Shown: one piece after another, positions 17,978 to 25,015 of the stretch | Position numbering within the stretch: the stretch's first letter is position 1 | Layout: every line of letters starts with the position of its first letter | Source of the DNA: Aeromonas sanarellii | GTDB lineage: Bacteria > Pseudomonadota > Gammaproteobacteria > Enterobacterales > Aeromonadaceae | Length of the DNA stretch: 36,555 bases | Direction of reading: 5' to 3' | Assembly (NCBI RefSeq): GCF_000820085.1 | Contig: NZ_CDBN01000048.1 | Span: 1 to 36,555, forward strand | Notes under the pieces: model-generated | The model's database searches: none | Told to the model about the DNA's origin: nothing | Seen by the model: the letters and a program-made list of their open reading frames with translations, nothing else | Made by a program: the position numbers and the translations under genes

Positions 17978-18816
17978 GACGTTTCGGTTTTGCCAAGCTG
18001 ATGCTGTGGCTGGGGCTGCTGTTCATCTACCTGCCCATGATCATCATGGTGATCTACTCCTTCAACGCCTCCAAGCTGGTGACGGTGTGGGGCGGCTGGT
18101 CCATGAAGTGGTACTTCGGCCTGCTCGACAACAAGCAGCTGATCGGCTCCGTGTTCCGCTCCCTGGAGATCGCCTTCTACACCGCCATCGCGGCGGTGGC
18201 GCTGGGGACGGTCGCCGCCTTCGTGCTGACCCGGATCCCCCGCTTCCGTGGCCGGACCCTGTTCGGCGGCATGGTGACGGCGCCCCTGGTCATGCCCGAG
18301 GTGATCACCGGTCTGTCGCTGCTGCTGCTGTTCGTGGCCATGGCCCAGCTGGTGGGCTGGCCCGCCGAGCGGGGCATGCTGACCATCTGGATAGCGCACA
18401 CCACCTTCTGTACCGCCTACGTGGCCATAGTGGTGTCGGCGCGACTGCGGGAGCTGGATCTCTCCATCGAGGAGGCGGCCATGGACCTGGGGGCCAAGCC
18501 GTGGAAGGTGTTCTTCCTGATCACCATCCCCATGATAGCCCCGTCCCTGGCGGCGGGTGGCATGATGTCATTCGCCCTGTCGCTGGATGACCTGGTGCTG
18601 GCGAGCTTCGTCTCCGGTCCGGGGTCGACCACCCTGCCGATGGAAGTGTTCTCGGCGGTGCGTCTCGGGGTGAAGCCCGAGATCAACGCCATCGCGAGCC
18701 TGATCCTGCTGTCCGTATCCCTGTTCACCTTCGGTAGCTGGTACCTGATGGCGAGGGCGGAGAAGCGTCGCCGCGCCGAGATCGCCATGACCACCCAGAT
18801 GCAGGCAGTGGCCTGA
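17974..18816 (+). CDS. spuH: Polyamine ABC transporter permease (SpuH/PotI-like)
   Basis: 280 residues with about six membrane segments, beginning MRRFGFAKLMLWLGLLFIYLP. The EAA loop is EEAAMDLGAKPWKVFFLITIP. LDDLVLASFVSGPGSTTLP is a typical PotI/PotC segment. It is the second half of the polyamine channel and the last gene of the cluster; it overlaps the first permease gene by 4 bases. No terminator with a T-run follows, only the inverted repeat that spans the start of the next gene. Confidence 0.94.
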   Translation: MRRFGFAKLMLWLGLLFIYLPMIIMVIYSFNASKLVTVWGGWSMKWYFGLLDNKQLIGSVFRSLEIAFYTAIAAVALGTVAAFVLTRIPRFRGRTLFGGMVTAPLVMPEVITGLSLLLLFVAMAQLVGWPAERGMLTIWIAHTTFCTAYVAIVVSARLRELDLSIEEAAMDLGAKPWKVFFLITIPMIAPSLAAGGMMSFALSLDDLVLASFVSGPGSTTLPMEVFSAVRLGVKPEINAIASLILLSVSLFTFGSWYLMARAEKRRRAEIAMTTQMQAVA

Positions 18817-18830
18817 CCTGCCCCGTGATA

Positions 18831-18874
18831 AGATCCGCATTCCCCCATCCGTCAGGAGAATGGAATGCGGATCT
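18831..18874 (+). promoter_or_regulatory. Inverted repeat enclosing the MOSC gene start codon
   Basis: AGATCCGCATT (18831-18841) and AATGCGGATCT (18864-18874) are perfect 11-bp arms. The right arm contains the ATG (18865-18867) and next two codons; the 22-base loop carries the AGGAG ribosome-binding site (18853-18857). In RNA the start codon would be paired, so translation could be conditional. It also sits 15 bases after the last permease stop. Confidence 0.65.
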
Positions 18875-19590
18875 CCCTCTTTATCGGCCAGAGCGCCGAA
18901 CTGAACCCCGAACAGGCTCCTGGCCTCGTCAGTGCCATCCACAAGCAGCCTGTCGACACACCCCTGTGGTGCGGCTTCCTCGGCCTTCGCGGGGATGAGC
19001 AGAGCGACCGACGCCATCACGGCGGCCCGGATCGGGCCCTGCACCATTATCCTGCGGATCACTACCCCTGGTGGAAGACCTGGCAAACCGCGCTGGGCCT
19101 GCCCGCGCCCCGCACCCCCTGGCAGCCCGCCGCCTTCGGCGAGAATCTCTCTGGCCTGGGGCTCGGCGAGACGCAGGCCTGCATCGGCGATGTCTATCGT
19201 CTCGGCGAGGCGCTGATCCAGATCAGCCAGCCGAGATCCCCCTGTTTCAAGCTCAACCAGCGCTTTGGCTATGGTCAGCTCTCCCAGGTGATGCAGCTCA
19301 ATGGTCGCTGCGGCTGGCTGCTGCGGGTGCTGGAAGAGGGAAGGGTGGCCCCCCAGGCCGAGCTGGTATTGGTGGACAGGCCCTACCCCGAGCTGACGGT
19401 GAAGCGCACCGCCGACATCTTGTTCAACCAGACCCGCAACGAGGAGGATCTGCAACTGCTGCTGGAGAATCCTGCCCTCTCTCCCAACTGGCGCCAGCAT
19501 GCGGCTCATTGGCTGGAGCATGGTGTGGTGGCGGACTGGCGCCGGCGTCTGCTGGGGCCGGCCGAGTTCCAGGTGCCGCCGCAGGCGTGA
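18865..19590 (+). CDS. yiiM: MOSC domain protein, YiiM-like
   Basis: 241 residues. The MOSC domain covers about 15-170 with GLRGDEQSDRRHHGGPDRALHHYP, AAFGENLSGLGL and the conserved cofactor Cys in QISQPRSPCFKLNQRFG. A C-terminal helical part (YPELTVKRTADILFNQT...) is typical of YiiM (224 residues in E. coli). YiiM-type proteins bind molybdenum cofactor and reduce N-hydroxylated bases such as 6-N-hydroxylaminopurine. The ATG at 18865 has AGGAG 7 bases upstream. The gene follows the polyamine cluster by 48 bases and may be read through from it; nothing else links it to polyamines. Confidence 0.88.
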   Translation: MRISLFIGQSAELNPEQAPGLVSAIHKQPVDTPLWCGFLGLRGDEQSDRRHHGGPDRALHHYPADHYPWWKTWQTALGLPAPRTPWQPAAFGENLSGLGLGETQACIGDVYRLGEALIQISQPRSPCFKLNQRFGYGQLSQVMQLNGRCGWLLRVLEEGRVAPQAELVLVDRPYPELTVKRTADILFNQTRNEEDLQLLLENPALSPNWRQHAAHWLEHGVVADWRRRLLGPAEFQVPPQA

Positions 19591-19685
19591 TGACGTCACA
19601 GGAGGACGGTCGCGCTCGTTTTTTCCTCGATGCGCTGAATTGTTGAGCGGAAAGCCATTTTTTTGATGTGAATGCAAAAAAAGGC

Positions 19686-19714
19686 TTGTGTCGGGTCGGG
19701 GCTTTCGGTAAATT
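19686..19714 (+). promoter_or_regulatory. Promoter of tRNA-Pro
   Basis: TTGTGT (19686-19691), a 17-base spacer and TAAATT (19709-19714) lie 16 bases before the tRNA. The sequence after the -10 box is C/G-rich (CTCGCCCCGC), a discriminator typical of stringently controlled stable RNA genes. Confidence 0.6.
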
Positions 19715-19730
19715 CTCGCCCCGCAGACAT

Positions 19731-19807
<77 letters not shown>

Positions 19808-19813
19808 AATTCA

Positions 19814-19849
19814 ACAAGGGCTTAGCTTAGGCTAGGCCCTTGTGCTTTT
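19814..19849 (+). terminator. Terminator of tRNA-Pro
   Basis: ACAAGGGC...TAGC pairs with GCTA...GCCCTTGT (19814-19826 with 19831-19843, one G-U and a TTAG loop), followed by GCTTTTC. It begins 7 bases after the tRNA. Confidence 0.85.
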
Positions 19850-20188
19850 CCGGCCTTCCCGTTCTGGTGGGCATGTCCTCTTCGCCCCCTTCTTCTCCCG
19901 TTGCATGACCCTGAGCTCCCCAGTATCAATCCCGATACAGTGTGTGCCTGGTTCGTTTGGTTTATTTATCAACGCATTGCCGTTCCCCATGGCGGGTTGC
20001 GGGGTGCCCCCTGTTTCAGGCCTGTGACAGGTCTCGGCATCAGTTCCTGTAACCCCTTGTTTTTTCACTCTCCACCCGCTGGCATATGGCTTGCTCCATC
20101 GCTCTCGTCATGACGACAGGCGGTCGCAGGTGTCCGTGTTGATCGGCGCCACCCGGCCACACGAGGACAACGTCAAGGAGAGATCGAC
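19850..20188 (+). other. Intergenic stretch upstream of the large secreted protein gene
   Basis: About 340 bases without a credible gene; the short frames lack ribosome-binding sites and family motifs. A small inverted repeat GTATC-AATCCC-GATAC lies near 19922. An AAGGAG just before the ATG at 20189 serves the next gene. No direct repeat of the tRNA 3' end was found here. The promoter of the next gene is not obvious; a TTGTTT at 20057 has only a poor -10 partner. Confidence 0.6.
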
Positions 20189-23167
20189 ATGTTCGTCAGT
20201 AAACGATGGGCGACTATGCTGGGGGCCGTGCTCACGCTCGGACTGCTCGGCACGACGCCGACACAGGCCGCCGACCCCGTTGGGGTCCAGACTACGCTGG
20301 AGGGCTGCCGCAAAGATGCGAGCTTCACCTTCCCCGATGGCGGTCCCTTCATCTGCCCCGACGAGGACTACACCACAGGCAACCTAGGCAAGACGTGGAA
20401 CGAACTCGACCTCGTTCCTTACCGCATCACGCTGCAGGCCGGCAATTCGGCCCCGGCCAGCCAGACATACACCCTGGGGGTGGTACTGGACAACGAGGAT
20501 GCAGGCAAACCCGGATATGACATCCTGTCGGCCCCCGTGCTGAATGTGGGCAAGTCGAGCGCATCCTGCGTGGCGGCCCAATCGACACAGCAAACGCCAT
20601 TGGATCCCGGCATCGGCGGAACCGACGTCTCGATTTACCGGTTGATCACGGTCACTCAGGCGAAAAACACCACCTGCGTTTACGACTACTACGGCCGGCT
20701 GGCCCTGGGGTCGCACCTGTTCCCGGGCTCGTCGCTGCACGCCAATCTCCTGGCCGAGGATCTCGGCACGGGGGGCGCTGGCGCACGGGATGTGTCGATC
20801 CCCGTCAAGGAGATCGAACCGCAGGAAATATCCAAGATGATGACGGCTCACCAGGGGGCGGAGCAGACCTGGAATATCTCCAAGGGAACCGAAGATACTC
20901 TGGACTTCGGCAACGTCTGTCGCAGTGACGCGCCGGCATCCCTGCCCGTCCAGATCACGGTGACCTGGACCAAGGCGGAGGTCATCGGCGGCAAGGTCGC
21001 GGTCAACATAGTGCTGAACGCGAAGAACCCGGCCGCGCGCACCATCACCATCGACTTGACGGACAAGCTCTATAAGGGCTCGAACAACAGTGGCACCTTG
21101 CTGGGCACCTACAATGAGGGTCCGTTCGACCTCGCCCCCGGCTTCAACGGCATGGTCGCCGAATTCACGGTCGAATTCGATGCGGCCACGGCGGGCAAAG
21201 TCGGCGACTGGCTGCACAACGAGGTGTCAGGAGTCTATACGGACAAGGCAACCGGCATCGCGGTGCCGGGCACGACGACGGCGGTCGCGGACGCCCAGAT
21301 CCAGCAGGGCGCCATCACCAATGCTTCGACGACCATCAAGGACGTGGAGGAGATCGACGGCGATGGCCTGACCTATTCAGTCGCAACACCGTCACTCGGC
21401 GGCTTCCTGTACGGCTACCTCGCGGGCGACAAGACGGATGGCGTGGTAGGGTGGCAGGTGACAGGCCAGACAGACAGCGGTTCCATTACCTTCAACAAGG
21501 AGGTCTACCTCGATGATCCCAAGCGGGTCACGACAGGCGTATTGAGAGATACCGCCTACCTGACCGCGTCGGACGGATTCGCAGCCAGCACCGACGAGCT
21601 GCAGATCCCGATCGCCTCCTCGGCCAAGGCCAAACTCACCATCGAGAAGAGCATCCCCAGCTTCCTGGATACGGGCGAGAAGCTCGAGATAACGTTCCAC
21701 ATTACCCGCGCCAATGATGGCACATTCAGCAAGACCAAGGTCATCACCTTCACGGGCGGTGGCGCGACGACGCAGTCCGTCACGGCATGGGGCCTGGTTC
21801 CCGACACCTATTACGTCGAGGAGCAGGGCAGCATGTTCTTCGCCGCCGGCAGCGACACGGGCGTTCCCATCGGTCTGGCCGATCCGCGCGATCCAACGGT
21901 GTACCCGAATCCCAGGACGGTGAACCTCCAGCTCGAAGACGGCATGGCGACCCGTTGCTCGGCAACCGTCGACTTCCAGAACGAGCCGACGGACGAGCCT
22001 GCCAAGGCACAGGTGGAGAAGACCACGGAGCCGGCGCTGGAAAGCTCGGATGACGACTACTACTGGACCTTCAAGCTGTATGGTCCGGGCGGCGCGCTGC
22101 TGAGCACGCAAGAAGTCGGCGCGGGTGCGGGTTACGGTACCTTCCAGGGGGGCGGTGGTGACCTGCTGCTCATGACCGAGGGTACCTACACGGTCGTGGA
22201 GACCACCAAGGCGGGCTGGGATCTGATTTCGGCCAATCCGGACTCACCGATCCAGGACAAGGTCTGCGACTTCACGGTCGACTATCCGGAGGATGCAGGC
22301 AAGGTCTTCTCCTGCTCGTTCCTGAACCGGGAACGCGGCAGGGCACAGGTCCTCAAGACCTTGAACGGCAGCGGCGATCTGGGCAGCTACTCGTTCACCT
22401 TCGTGCTGCGGCAGGGGGCTACTACCTTCTCCATCGGCGAGACTCTGGAGTCGATGTCGGCCAATGCCGGGAACGGCGGCACCCTGGCGTTTACGCAGGA
22501 GCTCATCCCCGGCCAGACCTACCAGATCTGCGAGATCGTGGGTCCGGGGTGGCTCACCAACTTCGGAACCTTCGTGCCGAATGCCTTCATGCCACCGGAT
22601 GGTGTCGTCATCAACCCGAATGTCGACAACAGCATACTCTGTGGCGACTTCGAGGTGGGTCCGGGCGAAACCAAGGTGTTCAGGATCGACAACACACCGC
22701 CCCCAGGGGGTCGTGCATTGACCATCGGTTTCTGGCGGAACTGGGCGTCCTGCGCCAAATCCAATGGCAAACAGAACCCCGTGCTTGACCAGACGCTGGC
22801 CTCCTTCGCCGGTGGCGGAGTCTACATCGGCAACCTGTTCGTGGATACCTGCCAGGAGGCCGTACGTATCCTGAGCAAGCAGGATGTCGGGAGCGGCAAG
22901 CAGAAGTCGAGCGATCCGGCGTTCAACATGGCGGCGCAACTGCTTGCCGCGAAGCTGAACGCACAGGCTGGGGCCGGTGTGTGCCCGAATGCGGCCACGG
23001 CTATGGTTGCTGGCCAGGCCATCCTCGATGGCGCACCGCCGAGCTATGCGGTGAGCTTCACCGGGATGGGGGATTATCCGAAGAAGGGTCAATTTGCGAC
23101 CGAGGCGAACAACCTCGCCACGTCGCTTGACCAGTACAACAACAACTACCTGTGTACCGGGCCGTAA
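20189..23167 (+). CDS. Large secreted protein with prealbumin-like repeats and Cys-rich C-terminal domain
   Basis: 992 residues. Residues 1-27 are a Sec signal (cleavage TPTQA before ADPVG). The ATG has AAGGAGA 7-8 bases upstream. Residues 30-475 are beta-rich, Thr/Ala/Asp-rich, with repeated VTWTKAEVIGGKVAVNIVL-type strands suggesting Ig-like or DUF11-like modules. Three related modules follow at about 480-600, 606-710 and 713-835. Each begins with a KAxxxxEK or RAQVLK strand, contains a GxYxVxE or QxYxICE motif and ends with DFQNE, SFLNRE or RIDNTPP, as in prealbumin-like/SpaA-type B repeats of surface proteins. The C-terminal 150 residues (from Arg842, ALTIGFWRNWASC) form a separate Cys-containing domain reminiscent of the GYWKNH-type segments of secreted actinobacterial proteins. 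No LPXTG motif, lipobox, autotransporter barrel or membrane anchor is seen. An adhesin or matrix-like role is inference. Confidence 0.85.
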   Translation: MFVSKRWATMLGAVLTLGLLGTTPTQAADPVGVQTTLEGCRKDASFTFPDGGPFICPDEDYTTGNLGKTWNELDLVPYRITLQAGNSAPASQTYTLGVVLDNEDAGKPGYDILSAPVLNVGKSSASCVAAQSTQQTPLDPGIGGTDVSIYRLITVTQAKNTTCVYDYYGRLALGSHLFPGSSLHANLLAEDLGTGGAGARDVSIPVKEIEPQEISKMMTAHQGAEQTWNISKGTEDTLDFGNVCRSDAPASLPVQITVTWTKAEVIGGKVAVNIVLNAKNPAARTITIDLTDKLYKGSNNSGTLLGTYNEGPFDLAPGFNGMVAEFTVEFDAATAGKVGDWLHNEVSGVYTDKATGIAVPGTTTAVADAQIQQGAITNASTTIKDVEEIDGDGLTYSVATPSLGGFLYGYLAGDKTDGVVGWQVTGQTDSGSITFNKEVYLDDPKRVTTGVLRDTAYLTASDGFAASTDELQIPIASSAKAKLTIEKSIPSFLDTGEKLEITFHITRANDGTFSKTKVITFTGGGATTQSVTAWGLVPDTYYVEEQGSMFFAAGSDTGVPIGLADPRDPTVYPNPRTVNLQLEDGMATRCSATVDFQNEPTDEPAKAQVEKTTEPALESSDDDYYWTFKLYGPGGALLSTQEVGAGAGYGTFQGGGGDLLLMTEGTYTVVETTKAGWDLISANPDSPIQDKVCDFTVDYPEDAGKVFSCSFLNRERGRAQVLKTLNGSGDLGSYSFTFVLRQGATTFSIGETLESMSANAGNGGTLAFTQELIPGQTYQICEIVGPGWLTNFGTFVPNAFMPPDGVVINPNVDNSILCGDFEVGPGETKVFRIDNTPPPGGRALTIGFWRNWASCAKSNGKQNPVLDQTLASFAGGGVYIGNLFVDTCQEAVRILSKQDVGSGKQKSSDPAFNMAAQLLAAKLNAQAGAGVCPNAATAMVAGQAILDGAPPSYAVSFTGMGDYPKKGQFATEANNLATSLDQYNNNYLCTGP

Positions 23168-23192
23168 AGAGGCCGCACACAAGGTGTCCAGC

Positions 23193-23223
23193 GAGGGCCC
23201 GGCGCAAGCCGGGCCCTCTTTTT
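23193..23223 (+). terminator. Rho-independent terminator of the large secreted protein gene
   Basis: GAGGGCCCGGC-GCAA-GCCGGGCCCTC (23193-23203 with 23208-23218) is a perfect 11-bp stem with a GNRA-type loop, followed by TTTTT (23219-23223). It shows this gene is a monocistronic unit. Confidence 0.95.
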
Positions 23224-23644
23224 AATCTGGCGGGCAAGGCGGTGGCTGTATGTGGTGGGTTTGGCAGCACCTGCTCGGTGCCTTGCCACTGTGCGGTCAG
23301 ACAGGGGGCAGGGCTGCTGCTGGTGTCTTGTGGCCGGCATACGGACGGCCAGGCGTGAGGGAGCCGGGTTGGCAGAGCATCGGCGAGCTTCGACAAGATG
23401 AGGCACCAGCGCGCCAGCCGGCGGCTTGTGGGAGTCGGTGCCTGCCGTCATCTTGTCGCGCTGAGGCGGTTCACCCCCATGGCAGCTGTCTGCAGGGATC
23501 GTGGGGAACATGGGGTGGTGCTGTCCCGGACCTGGGGTCTTGCTGACAGCTCTCCACCAAGGGCCGTATCGCGTGCAGTTGGATATTCGGCACTGACAGG
23601 CGTGTCTGAATGGCGGGGAGATGGACGGGGCATGGCGCCCAATT
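23224..23644. other. Gene-poor stretch with a long imperfect hairpin
   Basis: No credible gene. The open frames on both strands are rich in Pro, Arg, His and Cys and lack ribosome-binding sites. The main structure is an inverted repeat: CGACAAGATGA-GGCACC (23391-23407) pairs with GGTGCC (23437-23442) and, after a 5-base bulge, TCATCTTGTCG (23448-23458), 17 paired bases in all. A weaker 7-bp repeat AGCTGTC/GACAGCT (23484, 23545) follows. Either could be a mobile-element relic or part of an unannotated RNA. Confidence 0.5.
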
Positions 23645-23668
23645 AAAAGGGCCACCGCTCGGTGGCCC
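23645..23668 (-). terminator. Minus-strand rho-independent terminator
   Basis: On the minus strand GGGCCACC-GAGC-GGTGGCCC is followed by TTTTAATT (pairing of 23649-23656 with 23661-23668). It closes the minus-strand unit that contains the AbiTii-like gene and the short coding-like tail at 23701. Confidence 0.8.
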
Positions 23669-23700
23669 CACGGGTGGAGTCTGATCCTGACTCCGGCACT

Positions 23701-23778
23701 CTAGATTGTGGCAATCTCGTTGTGGGTCTTGTCGATGGTGCCCTCCTTGCGCGCCAGGCGCGTGATCAGATATGCCAG
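23701..23778 (-). pseudogene. Short coding-like tail in a shifted frame, gene remnant or frameshift
   Basis: On the minus strand the frame ending at the TAG 23701-23703 reads LAYLITRLARKEG...THNEIATI over its last 25 codons, with a third-position GC near 85%, like real genes here. The same frame further upstream (beyond about 23800) stops looking coding. It overlaps the end of the AbiTii-like gene in a different frame. It may be the original C-terminus of that gene after a one-base indel, or the 3' remnant of another gene. The family is not recognised. Confidence 0.35.
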
Positions 23779-24293
23779 TGTTGATGGCGCAATGCCTTGA
23801 AGCCGTGTTGAGTTTGCAGAGCCGCATGCTTGGGGTACTCGCTGATGAAGTGTTCGAGACCCTCCACCAGTTGTGAGCGCAACGAAGACACGGGCTCATG
23901 CCAGGCTTGCAGGCAGAGATGGCCGGGGATCAACTGCTCTCGATACGCTTCCAGCAGTTGTTCTGGCCAGGGCTCGATATGGGAATCATGACGCAGCAAA
24001 TAGTGGGCGGCGGGTTCACGGGCATAGATGAACTGAACTTGGGCCAGGTCGCGTTGGCTTAGCGTTTGGCTGCCGATGTGGCAAGTCAGATATTTTCCCG
24101 TCTTCAGATTCAGGAAGTGACCGCGTTGCCGACAGGCAATGATGCGATACCAGGGCAGGGGTGAACAGAGAGAATACCCCTCCAGCTCCTGTTCCAACCA
24201 GTGACGACACTCAGGCGTCTGCACCTGTTCGCGCATGGCCTCGAGCTGTGTCAACAAGGCTCTGGATGGTTGGGTAGCCAGTGTCGCGCTCAT
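23766..24293 (-). CDS. AbiTii-like protein (possible phage abortive-infection factor)
   Basis: 175 residues from the ATG at 24293 (GGAGG 10 bases upstream; a TTG at 24302 is too close to it). The segment HWLEQELEGYSLCSPLPWYR near residues 30-50, with IIACRQRGHF after it, matches the W..xELxGY....LPxYRxV pattern I associate with the AbiTii domain of phage abortive-infection proteins. The helix SLRSQLVEGLEHFISEYP resembles the VRxxxLxFALEL segment near that domain's end. No signal or membrane segment. It is less GC-rich than neighbours, stands alone and ends ambiguously (see the shifted-frame tail). AbiTii is my best guess; a generic hypothetical protein is the alternative. Confidence 0.6.
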   Translation of the reverse strand: MSATLATQPSRALLTQLEAMREQVQTPECRHWLEQELEGYSLCSPLPWYRIIACRQRGHFLNLKTGKYLTCHIGSQTLSQRDLAQVQFIYAREPAAHYLLRHDSHIEPWPEQLLEAYREQLIPGHLCLQAWHEPVSSLRSQLVEGLEHFISEYPKHAALQTQHGFKALRHQHWHI

Positions 24294-24417
24294 CGTCTGC
24301 AATCCTCCCTCTGCACAGAATCCCGACTTTCAGTATGGACCTTGGCCGACGGAGGGGGGTAGCAATTCTAATGATTAAAATCGGCTTAGAAGCGCACTTT
24401 TTATTCAATAAAGGCCA

Positions 24418-24882
24418 CTATCCGACCAGGTAGGTGCCGGTGCCGAAGGCGATGTGGGTCCCTTCTTCATTGTGCAGTTCCATACGGGCGACGGCCACCT
24501 TGCTGCCGGCCCGGATGATGTGGGCGGTGGCGATGAACTCGTTGCCGCGCCCCGGGCGCAGGTAGTCCACCCGGAGGTCTATGGTGCCGAGGCGGGAGAA
24601 GCGCTCCTTGAGGTAGCTGGGGGAGAAGTCCTCCAGCTCGTCGATGCAGGAGGCCGCCACTATCATGCCGCCGGCCACGTCCAGCAGGCTGGCGGTGACG
24701 CCGCCGTGCAGGATGTTGTGGAAGGGGTTGCCGACCAGCTTCTCCTCCATCCTGATGCGCAGCTCCACCCTGTCGAAGTCGTAGTGGGTCACCTGCATGC
24801 CGATCAGCTTGTTGAAGGGCATCTTCTCGGCGAACAGGTTGGCAATGCCACTGAGCGCCATCTTCTTGAGCATCTGTTTCAT
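24418..24882 (-). CDS. yigI: YigI-type acyl-CoA thioesterase (hotdog fold)
   Basis: 154 residues, as E. coli YigI (155). The hotdog PaaI-type core shows NPFHNILHGGVTASLLDVAGGMIVAAS, with the HGG motif at the start of the central helix, then RVDYLRPGRGNEFIATAHIIRAGSKVAVARMEL. YigI hydrolyses medium- and long-chain acyl-CoA in the cytoplasm. ATG at 24882 gives MKQMLKKMALSG; no strong ribosome-binding site is seen. The gene is divergent from recQ, and yigI also lies close to recQ in E. coli, which supports the name. Confidence 0.92.
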   Translation of the reverse strand: MKQMLKKMALSGIANLFAEKMPFNKLIGMQVTHYDFDRVELRIRMEEKLVGNPFHNILHGGVTASLLDVAGGMIVAASCIDELEDFSPSYLKERFSRLGTIDLRVDYLRPGRGNEFIATAHIIRAGSKVAVARMELHNEEGTHIAFGTGTYLVG

Positions 24883-24965
24883 TCTCTGAGTCCGATCCCT
24901 GTCATCAAAGCCGAGTAAAAACTCCAGCCAGTCTGCAACACTTCCTTAACAGTCGCAATGCCAGG

Positions 24966-24994
24966 TTTATTGTGAGCGGCGGCTGCTTTAGAAT
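24966..24994 (+). promoter_or_regulatory. Probable recQ promoter
   Basis: TAGAAT (24989-24994, 5/6 to the -10 consensus) with a weak TTTATT 17 bases upstream. It lies 21 bases before the recQ ATG in the 133-base divergent yigI-recQ gap. Confidence 0.35.
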
Positions 24995-25015
24995 GGCGAC
25001 CCCAAAGGAGAGCCC

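Noticed and set aside
23146..23655. 169-residue minus-strand open frame downstream of the large secreted protein gene
   Set aside because: It covers the secreted-protein terminator and the long hairpin, is rich in Pro/Arg/His, and has no ribosome-binding site or motif.
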